The translations under genes were made by a program, and so were the position numbers. Positions 54,278 through 63,274 of a DNA stretch of 64,000 nt are shown here, one piece after another (position 1 is the first letter of the stretch; every line of letters begins with the position of its first letter). Origin of the DNA: Chloroflexota bacterium (GTDB lineage Bacteria; Chloroflexota; Dormibacteria; Aeolococcales; Aeolococcaceae); the NCBI GenBank assembly GCA_005880985.1, contig VBIQ01000017.1:1-64000 (forward strand), read 5' to 3'. Below the pieces are notes generated by a model, which worked only from the letters and a program-made list of their open reading frames with translations, ran no database searches and was not told where the DNA came from.

Positions 54278-55546
54278 ATGGCCACGCTTGCCCATGATGT
54301 CGCCGACCTCGACCTCGCCGACGCGGGGCAGCCCCTGATCGAGTGGTCCGCCCAGGAGATGCCGGTGATGCGGCTCATTCGCGATCGCTTCACCAAGGAG
54401 CGGCCACTGGCGGGGATGCGGATGGGCGGATGTCTGCACATCACCAGCGAGACCGCGAATCTCGCCATCACCCTCAAGGCCGGCGGGGCCGAGCTGCGAC
54501 TGTGCGCCAGCAATCCGCTGTCGACCCAGGATGCCGTCGCCGCGGCCCTGGTGAGGGTGCACGGCATCCCCGTGTTCGCCGTCAAAGGCGAGGACTCCGA
54601 GCGCTACTACGGCCACATCAGCGCCGTGCTCGACGGCGCACCCCAGCTCACCATGGACGACGGCGCCGACCTGGTGGCCGAGCTGCACAAGAATCGCCAT
54701 GAGCTGCTCCCCGGCGTGCTCGCCGGGACCGAGGAGACCACCACCGGGGTCATCCGGTTGCGCGCGATGGCCAAGGCGGGGGCACTGCGCTTTCCCATCA
54801 TCGCCGTCAACGAGGCGCTGACCAAGCACCTGTTCGACAACCGCTACGGAACCGGGCAGAGCACCATCGACGGCTTGATCCGCGCCACCAACGTGCTGCT
54901 CGCGGGCAAGACCCTTGTCGTCTGCGGATACGGTTGGTGCGGACGTGGGCTGGCCAGCCGTGCCGCCGGGCTGGGGGCCCATGTCGTCGTCACCGAGGTG
55001 GACCCGGTTCGCGCCCTCGAAGCGGTGATGGACGGTTATCGGGTGATGACCCTGGAGGAGGCGGCGCCGGGAGCCGACATCATCATCACCGTCACCGGCG
55101 ACATCAACGTCGTCGATCGTCGTCATCTCTCCGTGCTCAAGGACGGCGCCATCGTCGCCAACAGTGGCCATTTCAACGATGAGATCAACCTGGCCGCCCT
55201 GGATGAGCTGTCCGGTGGCGTCTCTCATCCCCGGCCCTTTGTCGAGTCGTACGCGCTTCGGAACGGGCGGACCGTCCACCTGCTTGCTCAGGGCCGGCTG
55301 CTCAACCTGGCGGCGGCCGAGGGCCATCCGGCCTCGGTGATGGACATGTCCTTTGCCAACCAGGCGCTGTGCGCCGCCTACGTGGCCGGACACCACGATG
55401 AGCTGCGGCCCGACGTCTACGACGTGCCGGCGGACATCGATCGCGAGATTGCCGCGCTCAAGCTGCGCAGTATGGGCATCAGCATCGACGAGCTGAGCGC
55501 CGAGCAGCAGCAATACCTGGCGTCCTGGGAGTCGGGAACCGCCTGA
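54278..55546 (+). CDS. ahcY: Adenosylhomocysteinase (S-adenosylhomocysteine hydrolase)
   Basis: 422 residues. '[20 protein letters not shown]', '[18 protein letters not shown]', '[12 protein letters not shown]' and the NAD-binding '[20 protein letters not shown]' are diagnostic. The C-terminus '[12 protein letters not shown]' is near the usual K-Y-containing end but lacks it. It splits SAH into adenosine and homocysteine, relieving product inhibition of the several methyltransferases in this region. The length matches the short bacterial/archaeal form rather than the form with the 40-residue insert. Confidence 0.95.
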   Translation: MATLAHDVADLDLADAGQPLIEWSAQEMPVMRLIRDRFTKERPLAGMRMGGCLHITSETANLAITLKAGGAELRLCASNPLSTQDAVAAALVRVHGIPVFAVKGEDSERYYGHISAVLDGAPQLTMDDGADLVAELHKNRHELLPGVLAGTEETTTGVIRLRAMAKAGALRFPIIAVNEALTKHLFDNRYGTGQSTIDGLIRATNVLLAGKTLVVCGYGWCGRGLASRAAGLGAHVVVTEVDPVRALEAVMDGYRVMTLEEAAPGADIIITVTGDINVVDRRHLSVLKDGAIVANSGHFNDEINLAALDELSGGVSHPRPFVESYALRNGRTVHLLAQGRLLNLAAAEGHPASVMDMSFANQALCAAYVAGHHDELRPDVYDVPADIDREIAALKLRSMGISIDELSAEQQQYLASWESGTA

Positions 55547-55561
55547 CATCCGGGCTCTGGT

Positions 55562-56359
55562 ATGGATCCGCTCGCCGTCACCCTGGTGCTTGCGGCAGCG
55601 GCCTTCCATGCCACCTGGAACCTGACGCTTCACCGCACCGACGACCGTCAGGCGGCGATGGCGGTGGCCGCCCTCGCGGGCGGTCTCGCACTCTCGCCCG
55701 CGCTGGCGGTTCGCCCGCCTGGTGGAGTGCTGGCCCTGGCGTGCGTGTCGGCGGCCGCGGAGACCGCGTACGCCCTCTTTCTGAGCGCCGCCTATCGCCG
55801 CGGGCAGCTGTCGCTCACCTATCCCATCGGACGGGGGACGGCGCCGCTGCTGGTCACCATCGGCGGCTGGTCGGCGCTGGGTCAGCGTCCCGGCGCGGTC
55901 TCGGTCATCGCCGCCTGCTCGCTCGGCGCCGGCCTGGTGCTGGTCGCGTCGGCCGGTCGCGGCCGTCAGCGTGGGCCCGCGATCGCCTTTGCCCTGCTCA
56001 CCGGAGTCGCCATCGCCTCGTACTCGCTGGTCGACGCGCGAGCCGTCCGCACCGCGTCGCCGGTCGCCTACCTGGCCATGGTCCTGCTGCTGGAGGGAGC
56101 GATCCTGTTGGTCACCACCCGCGCCGACGTGGCCAGGCTCCGAAGCGCGGTGCGACCCGGTCTCGCCATCGCCGCCGGGAGTGCGGTCGCCTATCTCCTC
56201 GTGCTCTTCGCCTTCCAGCGCGCCCATGCGGGCCCGGTTGCGACCCTCCGCGAGGTCAGCGTTCTGATCGGCGTGCTGCTCGCCCGCGACCGGCCACCTG
56301 GTCGCGTCTGGGCCGGCGCCGCCCTGGTCGCGGCCGGCGCCATCCTCGCAAGGGCATGA
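55562..56359 (+). CDS. EamA/DMT-family membrane transporter
   Basis: 265 residues with about ten hydrophobic helices in two related halves of five. 'AFHATWNLTLHRT' near the start and 'RRGQLSLTYPIGRGTAPLLV' are EamA-like (the latter resembles the 'YPI-RG--PLLV' segment). Substrate unknown; relatives export amino acids, purines or other metabolites. It begins 15 nt after ahcY in the same direction, so it may belong to that operon. Confidence 0.8.
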   Translation: MDPLAVTLVLAAAAFHATWNLTLHRTDDRQAAMAVAALAGGLALSPALAVRPPGGVLALACVSAAAETAYALFLSAAYRRGQLSLTYPIGRGTAPLLVTIGGWSALGQRPGAVSVIAACSLGAGLVLVASAGRGRQRGPAIAFALLTGVAIASYSLVDARAVRTASPVAYLAMVLLLEGAILLVTTRADVARLRSAVRPGLAIAAGSAVAYLLVLFAFQRAHAGPVATLREVSVLIGVLLARDRPPGRVWAGAALVAAGAILARA

Positions 56360-56370
56360 ATCGAGGACCG

Positions 56371-57234
56371 CTAGGAGACGGTGATGCCGCCGTCCATCCC
56401 GGGGTGGAAGGTGCAGTGGTACTTGAAGGTGCCGGCCTGGGTGAACTTCACCTCGTACTTGTCGCCGCTGTTCATGGTGTCGGAGGTGATGTCGGGGTAA
56501 TCATCGAAGGTGACGTTGTGGGCGACCGTGCTGCCGTTGACCCACTGCACCACGTCGCCCGCCTTCAGCGTCGTCGACGACGGCTGGAACTTCAGGGTGT
56601 CGGTCTGCTGGACCGTCTGCGCTGCCGTCGCTCCGTTGATCCTGGTACCGGGCGCGCCGGCGGTGGCACCCGGGGTGCTCGAGGCGCCGGGCGCCGCCGA
56701 GGGTGCCGCGGTGACCTGCGGCAGCGACGCGGCCGAGCCCAGCACCGCGGCCGCGAGCTGCACCAGGCGCTGGCTGCGCTGGTCCTGCGCCACGGCGGCA
56801 TCGAGGACGATCTCCACCGTGGACCCACCCGCTTCGACCGCGATCAGCCCGGCGGTGCTGGTCTCGATCAGCCGGGCGGGGCCCAGCGACGTCGCCCCGG
56901 CGAGGTAGCTTGCCAGCGAGGTGAGCGTGGTCTTGGGGAAGACGCTGACCACGATGCTGGCACCGCTGGGGCCGCCGTAGGTGCACTGCCCCACGGTGGG
57001 ATGCGAGGTGATGGAGATGACCGTGTACACCGGTGGCAGCGGCTGCTCGCCGAGCGCGGTTGCCGCGGCAGCGCTGGGCAGCAGGGAGCAGGCGTTGGGG
57101 ACGACGTTGGCGGTCGGCTTGACCCCGGCCTGGGGGTTGATCTCCGACGAGCCGCAGCCGATCACCAGCATCCCGAGCGCGGCGACTGCGGCGGCACGTC
57201 CTGCTGGTCTGCCGGAGCGTCGGCGGTGGGTCAC
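56371..57234 (-). CDS. Lipoprotein with C-terminal cupredoxin domain
   Basis: 287 residues from a GTG at 57234. The hydrophobic leader ends in 'LGMLVIGCGSS', a clear lipobox with Cys at about residue 27. Residues about 45-165 form a DUF-type domain with two Cys. A Pro/Ala/Gly linker follows, and the last 85 residues are a plastocyanin-like domain: 'STVAHNVTF' (His) and 'YHCTFHPGMDGGI' (Cys, His, Met). It is probably a membrane-anchored copper electron carrier or copper-handling protein. The cupredoxin half is similar to that at 40277. Confidence 0.82.
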   Translation of the reverse strand: MTHRRRSGRPAGRAAAVAALGMLVIGCGSSEINPQAGVKPTANVVPNACSLLPSAAAATALGEQPLPPVYTVISITSHPTVGQCTYGGPSGASIVVSVFPKTTLTSLASYLAGATSLGPARLIETSTAGLIAVEAGGSTVEIVLDAAVAQDQRSQRLVQLAAAVLGSAASLPQVTAAPSAAPGASSTPGATAGAPGTRINGATAAQTVQQTDTLKFQPSSTTLKAGDVVQWVNGSTVAHNVTFDDYPDITSDTMNSGDKYEVKFTQAGTFKYHCTFHPGMDGGITVS

Positions 57235-57360
57235 GGTGCGGCTCTCCGATCGGGTCGTCGGGCTCCTCCGCCGGGCCGGGCCGCGGCGCGCCGGGGAGGG
57301 TACACGGCCGCCGCCGATCTCCGGAGTGGGCCCTTGGGTTTCGGCGGCCGCGCGACTCGG

Positions 57361-57366
57361 TAGATT
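57361..57366 (+). promoter_or_regulatory. -10 box, leaderless spacing, for the 57375 ABC gene
   Basis: TAGATT ends 8 nt before the ATG at 57375; no SD. If the second ATG (57414) were the start this would instead leave a leader of about 45 nt. Confidence 0.35.
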
Positions 57367-57374
57367 CGGCAGGC

Positions 57375-58421
57375 ATGACCCTCTCCGCCTCGGTCCCCGG
57401 TGAGCGCGGCTCGATGACCGGTCCCGCTCCCGAGCCGGCGACCTCGGTGATCGGCGTGCGCGGGCTGGTCAAGCGGTATGGACCGGTGGAGGCGGTGCGG
57501 GGCATCGACCTCGACGTGCACCGCGGCGAGGTCTTCGGCTTTCTCGGCCCCAACGGCGCCGGCAAGTCGACGACGATCTCCATCCTCTGCACGCTTCTCC
57601 GTGCCAGCAGCGGCACCGCCCATGTCGCCGGGTTCGACGTGCAGCGCGACCCGGCCGCGGTGCGTGCCCGCATCGGGCTGGTCTTCCAGGACCCGTCGCT
57701 CGACGACCAGCTGACGGCGCGCGAGAACCTCGAGTTCCACGCGTTGATCTACAACGTGCCGCGGGCGGTGCGGCGGCAGCGCATCAATGAGGTGTTGGAG
57801 ATGGTGGGCCTCGGTGACCGCGCCAGCTCGCTGGTGCGCACCTTCTCGGGTGGGATGAAGCGCCGCCTGGAGATCGCCCGCGGCATCCTCCACGACCCCC
57901 GCATCCTCTTCCTCGACGAGCCCACCCAGGGGCTTGACCCGCAGACCCGCTCGCGCATCTGGGAGCATCTGCAGGAGCTGCGCCGCCGCCTCGGCGTCAC
58001 CATCTTCATGACGACGCACTACATGGACGAGGCGGAGTACTGCGACCGCATCGCCATCATCGATCACGGCCGCATCGTCGCCCAGGGGACCTCGGACCAG
58101 CTCAAGCAGATGGTCGGCGGCGACGTCGTGAGCGTGATCACCGCCGACGATGTGCGGGCCATGGCGGAGATCGAGCGCGCGCTCGATGTCTCGCCGGTGT
58201 TGCAGGACGGCTCGCTGCGGATGGAGGTGGCCGACGGCGCCGCCTTCGTGCCCCGCCTGATCGGCGCGGTCTCGGCCCCGGTGCGCTCGGTGACGGTGCG
58301 CCGGCCCAGCCTGGATGACGTCTTTCTCAAGCTCACCGGCCGTGCCATCCGCGACGAGGACGCCGACCCCCTCCAGGCGATGCGGGCGATGGGTGCGCGC
58401 TGGGCGGGGCGACGACGATGA
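57375..58421 (+). CDS. ABC transporter ATPase, DrrA/CcmA type
   Basis: 348 residues. Walker A 'GFLGPNGAGKSTTI' (near 58-66), signature 'FSGGMKRRLEIARG', Walker B 'RILFLDEPTQGLD' and the switch region 'FMTTHYMDEAEYCDRIAI' are complete, and a DrrA-like C-terminal domain follows ('RRPSLDDVFLKLTGR'). It powers the permease encoded next (ATGA overlap). DrrA-type exporters remove drugs or lipids, but the substrate here is unknown. Confidence 0.93.
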   Translation: MTLSASVPGERGSMTGPAPEPATSVIGVRGLVKRYGPVEAVRGIDLDVHRGEVFGFLGPNGAGKSTTISILCTLLRASSGTAHVAGFDVQRDPAAVRARIGLVFQDPSLDDQLTARENLEFHALIYNVPRAVRRQRINEVLEMVGLGDRASSLVRTFSGGMKRRLEIARGILHDPRILFLDEPTQGLDPQTRSRIWEHLQELRRRLGVTIFMTTHYMDEAEYCDRIAIIDHGRIVAQGTSDQLKQMVGGDVVSVITADDVRAMAEIERALDVSPVLQDGSLRMEVADGAAFVPRLIGAVSAPVRSVTVRRPSLDDVFLKLTGRAIRDEDADPLQAMRAMGARWAGRRR

Positions 58422-59317
58422 TCGTGGCCGAGCCCGAGGCAGCGCCGACGGCCGCCTCCGGAGTGGTCGGGGTGGGAACGCGGAGCGCGACTCTGCGAGC
58501 GGTGTACATGATCTGGTATCGCGACGTGCTGAAGTACTGGCGCGACCGTGTCCGCTTGATCGCCTCGCTGGCTCAGCCGCTGCTCTTCCTGCTGGTCTTC
58601 GGTCTGGGGTTGAGCTCCTCGCTGCGCGGTGCCGGCGGCGGCTTCGGCGGCACCGGCGGCAGCGGCTCGCTCAACTACGTGCAGTTCGTCTTCCCCGGGG
58701 TGGTGGCGATGGCGGTGCTGTTCACCGCCATCTTCAGTGCCATGTCGATCGTCTGGGATCGCGAGTTCGGGTTCCTCAAGGAGATCCTGGTCGCCCCAGT
58801 GGACCGCTCCGCGGTGGCGGTGGGCAAGGCGCTCGGTGGCGCCACCCAGGCGATGCTCCAGGGGTGCGTGATGCTGGTCTTCGCGCCCCTGGTCGGCGTG
58901 CATCTCACCCTGTTGAGCGTGGTCGAGCTGGTGCCGCTGCTCTTCGTCCTCGCCTTCGCGCTCAGCTCGCTCGGCGTGGCGGTGGCGTCGCGGATGCGCT
59001 CGATGCAGGGCTTCCAGGTGGTGATGAACTTCATGCTGCTGCCGATCTTCTTCCTCTCCGGCGCGCTTTTCCCGCTCAGCGGTCTCCCGGGGTGGATGAC
59101 GGTGCTGACCCGCCTCGATCCCGTCGCCTACGGCGTCGCCCCGCTTCGCCATGCCGTGCTCGGCGGCGCCGGTGTTCCCGCTGCGGTGGCGGCGCGAGTC
59201 GGCGACGTCAGCCTCTTCGGCCGGACGGTGCCGACTCCGTTAGAGGTCGTCATGCTGCTGCTCTTCGGCGTGGCGGCGCTGGCGGTCGCGATTCGCGGCT
59301 TCCGCATCCCCGACTGA
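58418..59317 (+). CDS. ABC-2 type permease, DrrB-like
   Basis: 299 residues, ATG overlapping the ATPase stop. 'YMIWYRDVLKYWRDRVRLIA', 'FGLGLSSSLRG', 'VFPGVVAMAVLFTAIFSAMS' and 'FFLSGALFPLSGLPGWMTVL' identify the ABC2_membrane family with six helices. The Gly-rich outer loop after helix 1 is longer than usual. It forms the exporter with the preceding ATPase. Confidence 0.9.
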   Translation: MIVAEPEAAPTAASGVVGVGTRSATLRAVYMIWYRDVLKYWRDRVRLIASLAQPLLFLLVFGLGLSSSLRGAGGGFGGTGGSGSLNYVQFVFPGVVAMAVLFTAIFSAMSIVWDREFGFLKEILVAPVDRSAVAVGKALGGATQAMLQGCVMLVFAPLVGVHLTLLSVVELVPLLFVLAFALSSLGVAVASRMRSMQGFQVVMNFMLLPIFFLSGALFPLSGLPGWMTVLTRLDPVAYGVAPLRHAVLGGAGVPAAVAARVGDVSLFGRTVPTPLEVVMLLLFGVAALAVAIRGFRIPD

Positions 59318-59332
59318 CCTCCCCGCCGCCCG

Positions 59333-59338
59333 TACAAT
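59333..59338 (+). promoter_or_regulatory. -10 box, leaderless spacing, for tldD
   Basis: TACAAT, five of six matches to consensus, ends 7 nt before the ATG at 59346. No SD. Confidence 0.55.
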
Positions 59339-59345
59339 CCGCCGA

Positions 59346-60749
59346 ATGGTCGAGCCCGCGGCTGTTCAGGCAGCGCTGCGCCGGGCGCTGCGCGCCGGCG
59401 GCGACTTCGCCGACTGCTTCATCGAGCGACGCCGCTCGTTGCTCGTCTCGATGGAGGACAGCCGTGTCGAACGGGTGCTCTCGGGGATCGAGCAGGGCGC
59501 CGGCGTTCGCGTCATCAGCGGCCAGACCACCGCCTTCGCCTACACCGACGAGGTGACCGAGGGCAGCCTGCTGCGGGCCGCCGAGAACGCGGCGTCGGCG
59601 GCACGGGCAGGAGCCTCCGGCGAGGTGGTCGAGCTGGGCGAGCCGCGCGATCACTCGCGGCAGACGGTGCGCATCGCGCCCGACGCGGTCGATACGGCTC
59701 GCAAGGTGGATCTGCTGCGCCGCGCCGACCAGGTCGCTCGGGACGCCGGCGACGCGATCCGCCAGGTGGCCGCCGGATATTCCGACGGAGTCCAATCGAT
59801 CCTGGTGGCCGACAGCGAGGGCAGGCTGGCGCACGACCGGCGCACGCGCATCCGCTTCTTCGTCCAGACGGTGGCCGCCCGGGGCAACGAGGTGCAGAGC
59901 GGCTATGTCGCGCCGGGTCGCACCACCGGGTTCGAGTTCTTCGACGGCACCGTCGTCGACCAGACCGCCGCCGCCGCCGCCGCTCGCGCCCTGCTGCTCC
60001 TCGGCGCCGATCCTGCACCCGCGGGAGTGATGCCGGTGGTGATCGGCAACGAGTTCGGCGGGGTCCTATTTCACGAGGCCAGCGGTCACGGGCTGGAGGC
60101 CGACGCCGTCGCCAAGCACGCCTCGGTCTTCGCCGGGCGCATCGGCGAGGTCGTCGCCTCGCCACTGGTCACCGCCGTCGACGACGGCACGGTCGAAGGT
60201 GGCTGGGGGACGCTGGGCATCGACGACGAGGGGACGCCGGCACAGCGCACCGTGCTCATCGAGGACGGGGTGCTCACCGGGTACATGTTCGACCGGCTGC
60301 GCTCGCGCCAGGACGGCAGCGCGCCGACCGGAAACGGCCGGCGCCAGTCGTACCAGCACCTGCCGGCGCCGCGGATGACCAACACCTTCATCCTCGCGGG
60401 CACCTCGACGGTGGAGGAGCTGATCGAGGCGACGGCCCACGGGCTCTACGCCAAAGCGCTCGGCAGCGGTCAGGTCAACCCGGTCACCGGTGATTTCGTC
60501 TTCGCCGTCACCGAGGGCTACCTGATCGAGAACGGCCGCGTCGGCCGCCCCGTTCGCGGGGCGACGCTGGTCGGCAACGGCCCTGCCGTGCTGCAGAGGA
60601 TCGACATGATCGCCGGTGACCTCGGTCTCGCCGCGGGCACCTGCGGCAAGGAGGGACAGATGGTCGCGGTCGCCGTCGGCCAGCCACACCTGCGCATCTC
60701 CGAGCTCACCGTGGGCGGCACCAGGCTGAGCGGCGGGGTGCAGATGTGA
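59346..60749 (+). CDS. tldD: Metalloprotease subunit TldD
   Basis: 467 residues. The zinc motif 'HEASGH' (about residues 243-248), 'GTLGIDDEGTPAQRTVLIED', 'GRRQSYQHLPAPRMTNTFI' and 'GYLIENGRVGRPVRGATLVG' are typical. With TldE it forms a heterodimeric protease that trims unfolded peptides or matures ribosomal peptides such as microcin B17. It overlaps tldE by GTGA. The N-terminal 'VERVLSGIEQGAGVRVISG' fits the family. Confidence 0.95.
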   Translation: MVEPAAVQAALRRALRAGGDFADCFIERRRSLLVSMEDSRVERVLSGIEQGAGVRVISGQTTAFAYTDEVTEGSLLRAAENAASAARAGASGEVVELGEPRDHSRQTVRIAPDAVDTARKVDLLRRADQVARDAGDAIRQVAAGYSDGVQSILVADSEGRLAHDRRTRIRFFVQTVAARGNEVQSGYVAPGRTTGFEFFDGTVVDQTAAAAAARALLLLGADPAPAGVMPVVIGNEFGGVLFHEASGHGLEADAVAKHASVFAGRIGEVVASPLVTAVDDGTVEGGWGTLGIDDEGTPAQRTVLIEDGVLTGYMFDRLRSRQDGSAPTGNGRRQSYQHLPAPRMTNTFILAGTSTVEELIEATAHGLYAKALGSGQVNPVTGDFVFAVTEGYLIENGRVGRPVRGATLVGNGPAVLQRIDMIAGDLGLAAGTCGKEGQMVAVAVGQPHLRISELTVGGTRLSGGVQM

Positions 60750-62104
60750 GCGCGCTCCGGTTCGAGCGCAGCGCCGAGCGGGCGCTCGCGGCCGCGGTCG
60801 ACGGCGGCGCCCGTGACGCGGAGCTCTACTTCCATCACGGCGCCGAGCTCACCGTGCGCGTCTTCGCCGGTGAGGTGGAGTCGCTGACCGCCGCCGAGGC
60901 CCGGGGAGCGGGGCTGCGGGTCTTCGTCGACTCGCGGATGGGCTTCGCCTACACCTCCGACCTGACCGAGGACGGGGTGCGACAGCTGGTCGCCGGCGCG
61001 CTCGATGCCTGCCGGTACACCGAGCCGGACGAGCACGTCGGCCTTTCGGACCTCGCTCCCGACGGCGAGATCCCGGGGCTGGCGGCCGCCGACTTCGACG
61101 CGATGCCGGTCGACGCACGCGTCGCCATGGCCCTCGAGCTCGACGCCGCGGTCGGGCGCCAGCATGCCGACGTGCGCCGCGCCGCCGGGACGGTGTACGG
61201 CGACGAGCGCGGACGCACCGAGCTTCACACCACCCGAGGAGTACGCGCCGGCTTCGACGCCACCGCCGCGTATGCCTTCACCGAGGCGATCGCCGCGCGC
61301 GGCGACGAGATGCAGTCGGGCCACTCCTTCACCTACGGCCGCTCGGCGTCATCTCTCGACATCGGCGCCTGCGCAGCGGAGGCGGCGGAACGCGCCGCCG
61401 CTCTGCTCGGCGCCGAACGCGCGCCGAGCCGCACCACCACGGTGCTCTTCGAGCCGTGGGCCGCCGCCTCCCTGATCGGCACCCTGGGCTCGAGCCTCAG
61501 CGCCGAGGCGGTGCAGAAGGGCCGCTCGCTGCTCGCCGGCAGGCTGGGCGAGGCGGTGGCGGCGAGTTGCGTCACCCTGGTCGACGACGGACGCCTGCTG
61601 GAGGGCATGGCCTCGGGGCCCTGGGACGGTGAGGGGGTGCCGACCCAGCGCACCGAGGTGATCGCCGGCGGTGTGCTCCGCTCCTACCTGCACAACACCT
61701 ACACCGCGCGCCGCGACGGCCGCGCGGTCTCCACCGGCAACGCCGCCCGCACCTCCTACCGGTCGACTCCGGAACTGGCGCCGACCAACATGTTCCTCGT
61801 TCCCGGTGATCGCAGCCACCGCGAGCTGATCGTCGCGATGGGTGACGGCGTGCTGGTCAGCGACGTGCACGGCCTGCACACCGTCAACCCGGTCACCGGG
61901 GAGTTCTCGGTGGGCATCAACGGCCACCTCATCTGCGCCGGCGAGCGCGGCACGCCGATTCGCGAGATGACCGTCGCCGGGACTCTGCTGGAGCTGCTGG
62001 CGCGCATCGAGGGCCTGGGCTCCGACCTGCGCTTCATGTTCGCCGCCGGATTCGTCGGCGCCCCGTCGGTGCTGGTGCGCGAGCTGGCGGTCTCGGGAGG
62101 CTGA
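60746..62104 (+). CDS. pmbA: Metalloprotease partner TldE (PmbA)
   Basis: 452 residues from a GTG inside the tldD stop. 'ESLTAAEARGAGLRVFVDSR', 'VLFEPWAAASLIGTLGSSLS', 'WDGEGVPTQRTEVIAGGVLR' and 'GLHTVNPVTGEFSVGINGHL' match PmbA/TldE, which lacks the HExxxH site, as here. It completes the TldD/E protease. In this window no obvious peptide substrate is encoded beside it. Confidence 0.93.
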   Translation: MSALRFERSAERALAAAVDGGARDAELYFHHGAELTVRVFAGEVESLTAAEARGAGLRVFVDSRMGFAYTSDLTEDGVRQLVAGALDACRYTEPDEHVGLSDLAPDGEIPGLAAADFDAMPVDARVAMALELDAAVGRQHADVRRAAGTVYGDERGRTELHTTRGVRAGFDATAAYAFTEAIAARGDEMQSGHSFTYGRSASSLDIGACAAEAAERAAALLGAERAPSRTTTVLFEPWAAASLIGTLGSSLSAEAVQKGRSLLAGRLGEAVAASCVTLVDDGRLLEGMASGPWDGEGVPTQRTEVIAGGVLRSYLHNTYTARRDGRAVSTGNAARTSYRSTPELAPTNMFLVPGDRSHRELIVAMGDGVLVSDVHGLHTVNPVTGEFSVGINGHLICAGERGTPIREMTVAGTLLELLARIEGLGSDLRFMFAAGFVGAPSVLVRELAVSGG

Positions 62105-62117
62105 CGCGCCCGGTGCG

Positions 62118-63098
62118 TCAGTACCAGATCGTCCGGGTGCGATGATATGGACGGTCGCGCTCGCGACGCGTCTGGCCGCGCCACCAGAGCTGTCCGTCGA
62201 CGCGTGCCGCGTCCCAGTCGAGGCCACGGTTGCGCAGCCGGGCCACCAGCTCGTCGACCGCGACCACGCTGAGGGCGCGGATCTCGATCTCCTCGTCGGA
62301 GCCACTCTGCAGTGGGACGCGCCGGTCGACCTTGGTGGCCAGCTCGCTCGCGTAGACCAGCACCCCATGGGCGCGCAGGACCTGGGGCAACTTGTAGTCC
62401 GCAAAGGCGGTGAGCGCTGAGAGGCGGCGCAGGCCCGGCGGGGCTCGATCATCCAGGGCGGTGGCGCAGTCGTGGGCGGCGATCTGGGCGCGTTTCAGCA
62501 ATGGCACCCGCCGCCCGTGGTACTCGGCCACGTCGCGAAAGCCGCGCAGCTGATCGGCCAGCTCGGTGGCCAGCGCCGCCGCCGATGGCACCGCCCGCAG
62601 CGCTGTCATCGCCGAGCCGCCGTGGGCATCGCAGAGCCAGCCTGCGAGTTCGGTGAGGACGGAGTGGCGCTCGGCCATCATCGGCGGCAGCGGGCTGCCG
62701 CCCGCATCGCCATGGAGGATGCCGGCGAGATCGTCAACCGTCCATCCGGCGACGTGCGCCGGATCGGCGATGGGCGAGCCGGCGGCGTGGGCGCGGCGCA
62801 GAGCGCGGGCGAGTGCCAGGTATCCGTCGAGTCCGTCGACGCGCCAGCGCGGCTCGTCCTCCCAGAAGCTGAAGTTGAGGGCGCTCAGTGCCAGCGTCCA
62901 GCCGGCCACCGGTTCGGCGGGACCATCGCCGAGGTGGTGAACGCTCCACGGCGCCGCCTCGACCGGAGAGCCGGCCAGGAGGCCGGCCAGATGGTCGAGG
63001 CCGGCCGCATCGAGGGACACCGAGGTCGCCTCGGCGGCGACCCACCGGCTGGCTCCGCGTACATCGAGCAGCCCGGAGGCGTCACGGTCAGCGGTCAC
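62118..63098 (-). CDS. Queuosine 5'-phosphate N-glycosylase/hydrolase (queuosine salvage, DUF2419)
   Basis: 326 residues from a GTG at 63098. The longer frame to 63233 adds a low-quality extension. 'LALSALNFSFWEDEPRWRV', 'GYLALARALRRAHAAGSPI', 'FRDVAEYHGRRVPLLKRAQI', 'SALTAFADYKLPQVLRAHG' and 'QSGSDEEIEIRALSVVAVDE' follow the Q_salvage (Qng1) family, including the Asp in FADYK. It releases queuine from queuosine monophosphate, so the cell may recycle queuine for tRNA. No tgt gene is in the window. The C-terminal 'GQLWWRGQTRR' is also family-like. Confidence 0.87.
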   Translation of the reverse strand: MTADRDASGLLDVRGASRWVAAEATSVSLDAAGLDHLAGLLAGSPVEAAPWSVHHLGDGPAEPVAGWTLALSALNFSFWEDEPRWRVDGLDGYLALARALRRAHAAGSPIADPAHVAGWTVDDLAGILHGDAGGSPLPPMMAERHSVLTELAGWLCDAHGGSAMTALRAVPSAAALATELADQLRGFRDVAEYHGRRVPLLKRAQIAAHDCATALDDRAPPGLRRLSALTAFADYKLPQVLRAHGVLVYASELATKVDRRVPLQSGSDEEIEIRALSVVAVDELVARLRNRGLDWDAARVDGQLWWRGQTRRERDRPYHRTRTIWY

Positions 63099-63106
63099 GG
63101 CGGTGG

Positions 63107-63112
63107 ATTGTG
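63107..63112 (-). promoter_or_regulatory. Possible -10 box for the queuosine salvage gene
   Basis: CACAAT on the minus strand ends 8 nt before the GTG at 63098; one mismatch from TACAAT. Weak but fits the leaderless pattern. Confidence 0.3.
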
Positions 63113-63274
63113 GCGCCCCATCGAGGGGCGGCAGACATCGACGCGTCGATCCCGCATACTGCCCCTTCGGGCCGCGCGGCACGCCGCCAGCGGCGCGGTT
63201 TGGGCGGACATGGACGAGAACTTCCAGCGTCACCCCGTCGGCGGGGTTGGCCGGTCGGCCACCGGCCGGCCGGC

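Noticed and set aside
54131-56227. Minus-strand ORF of 698 codons across apt, ahcY and EamA genes
   Set aside because: Covers three well-supported plus-strand genes and has no recognisable domain.
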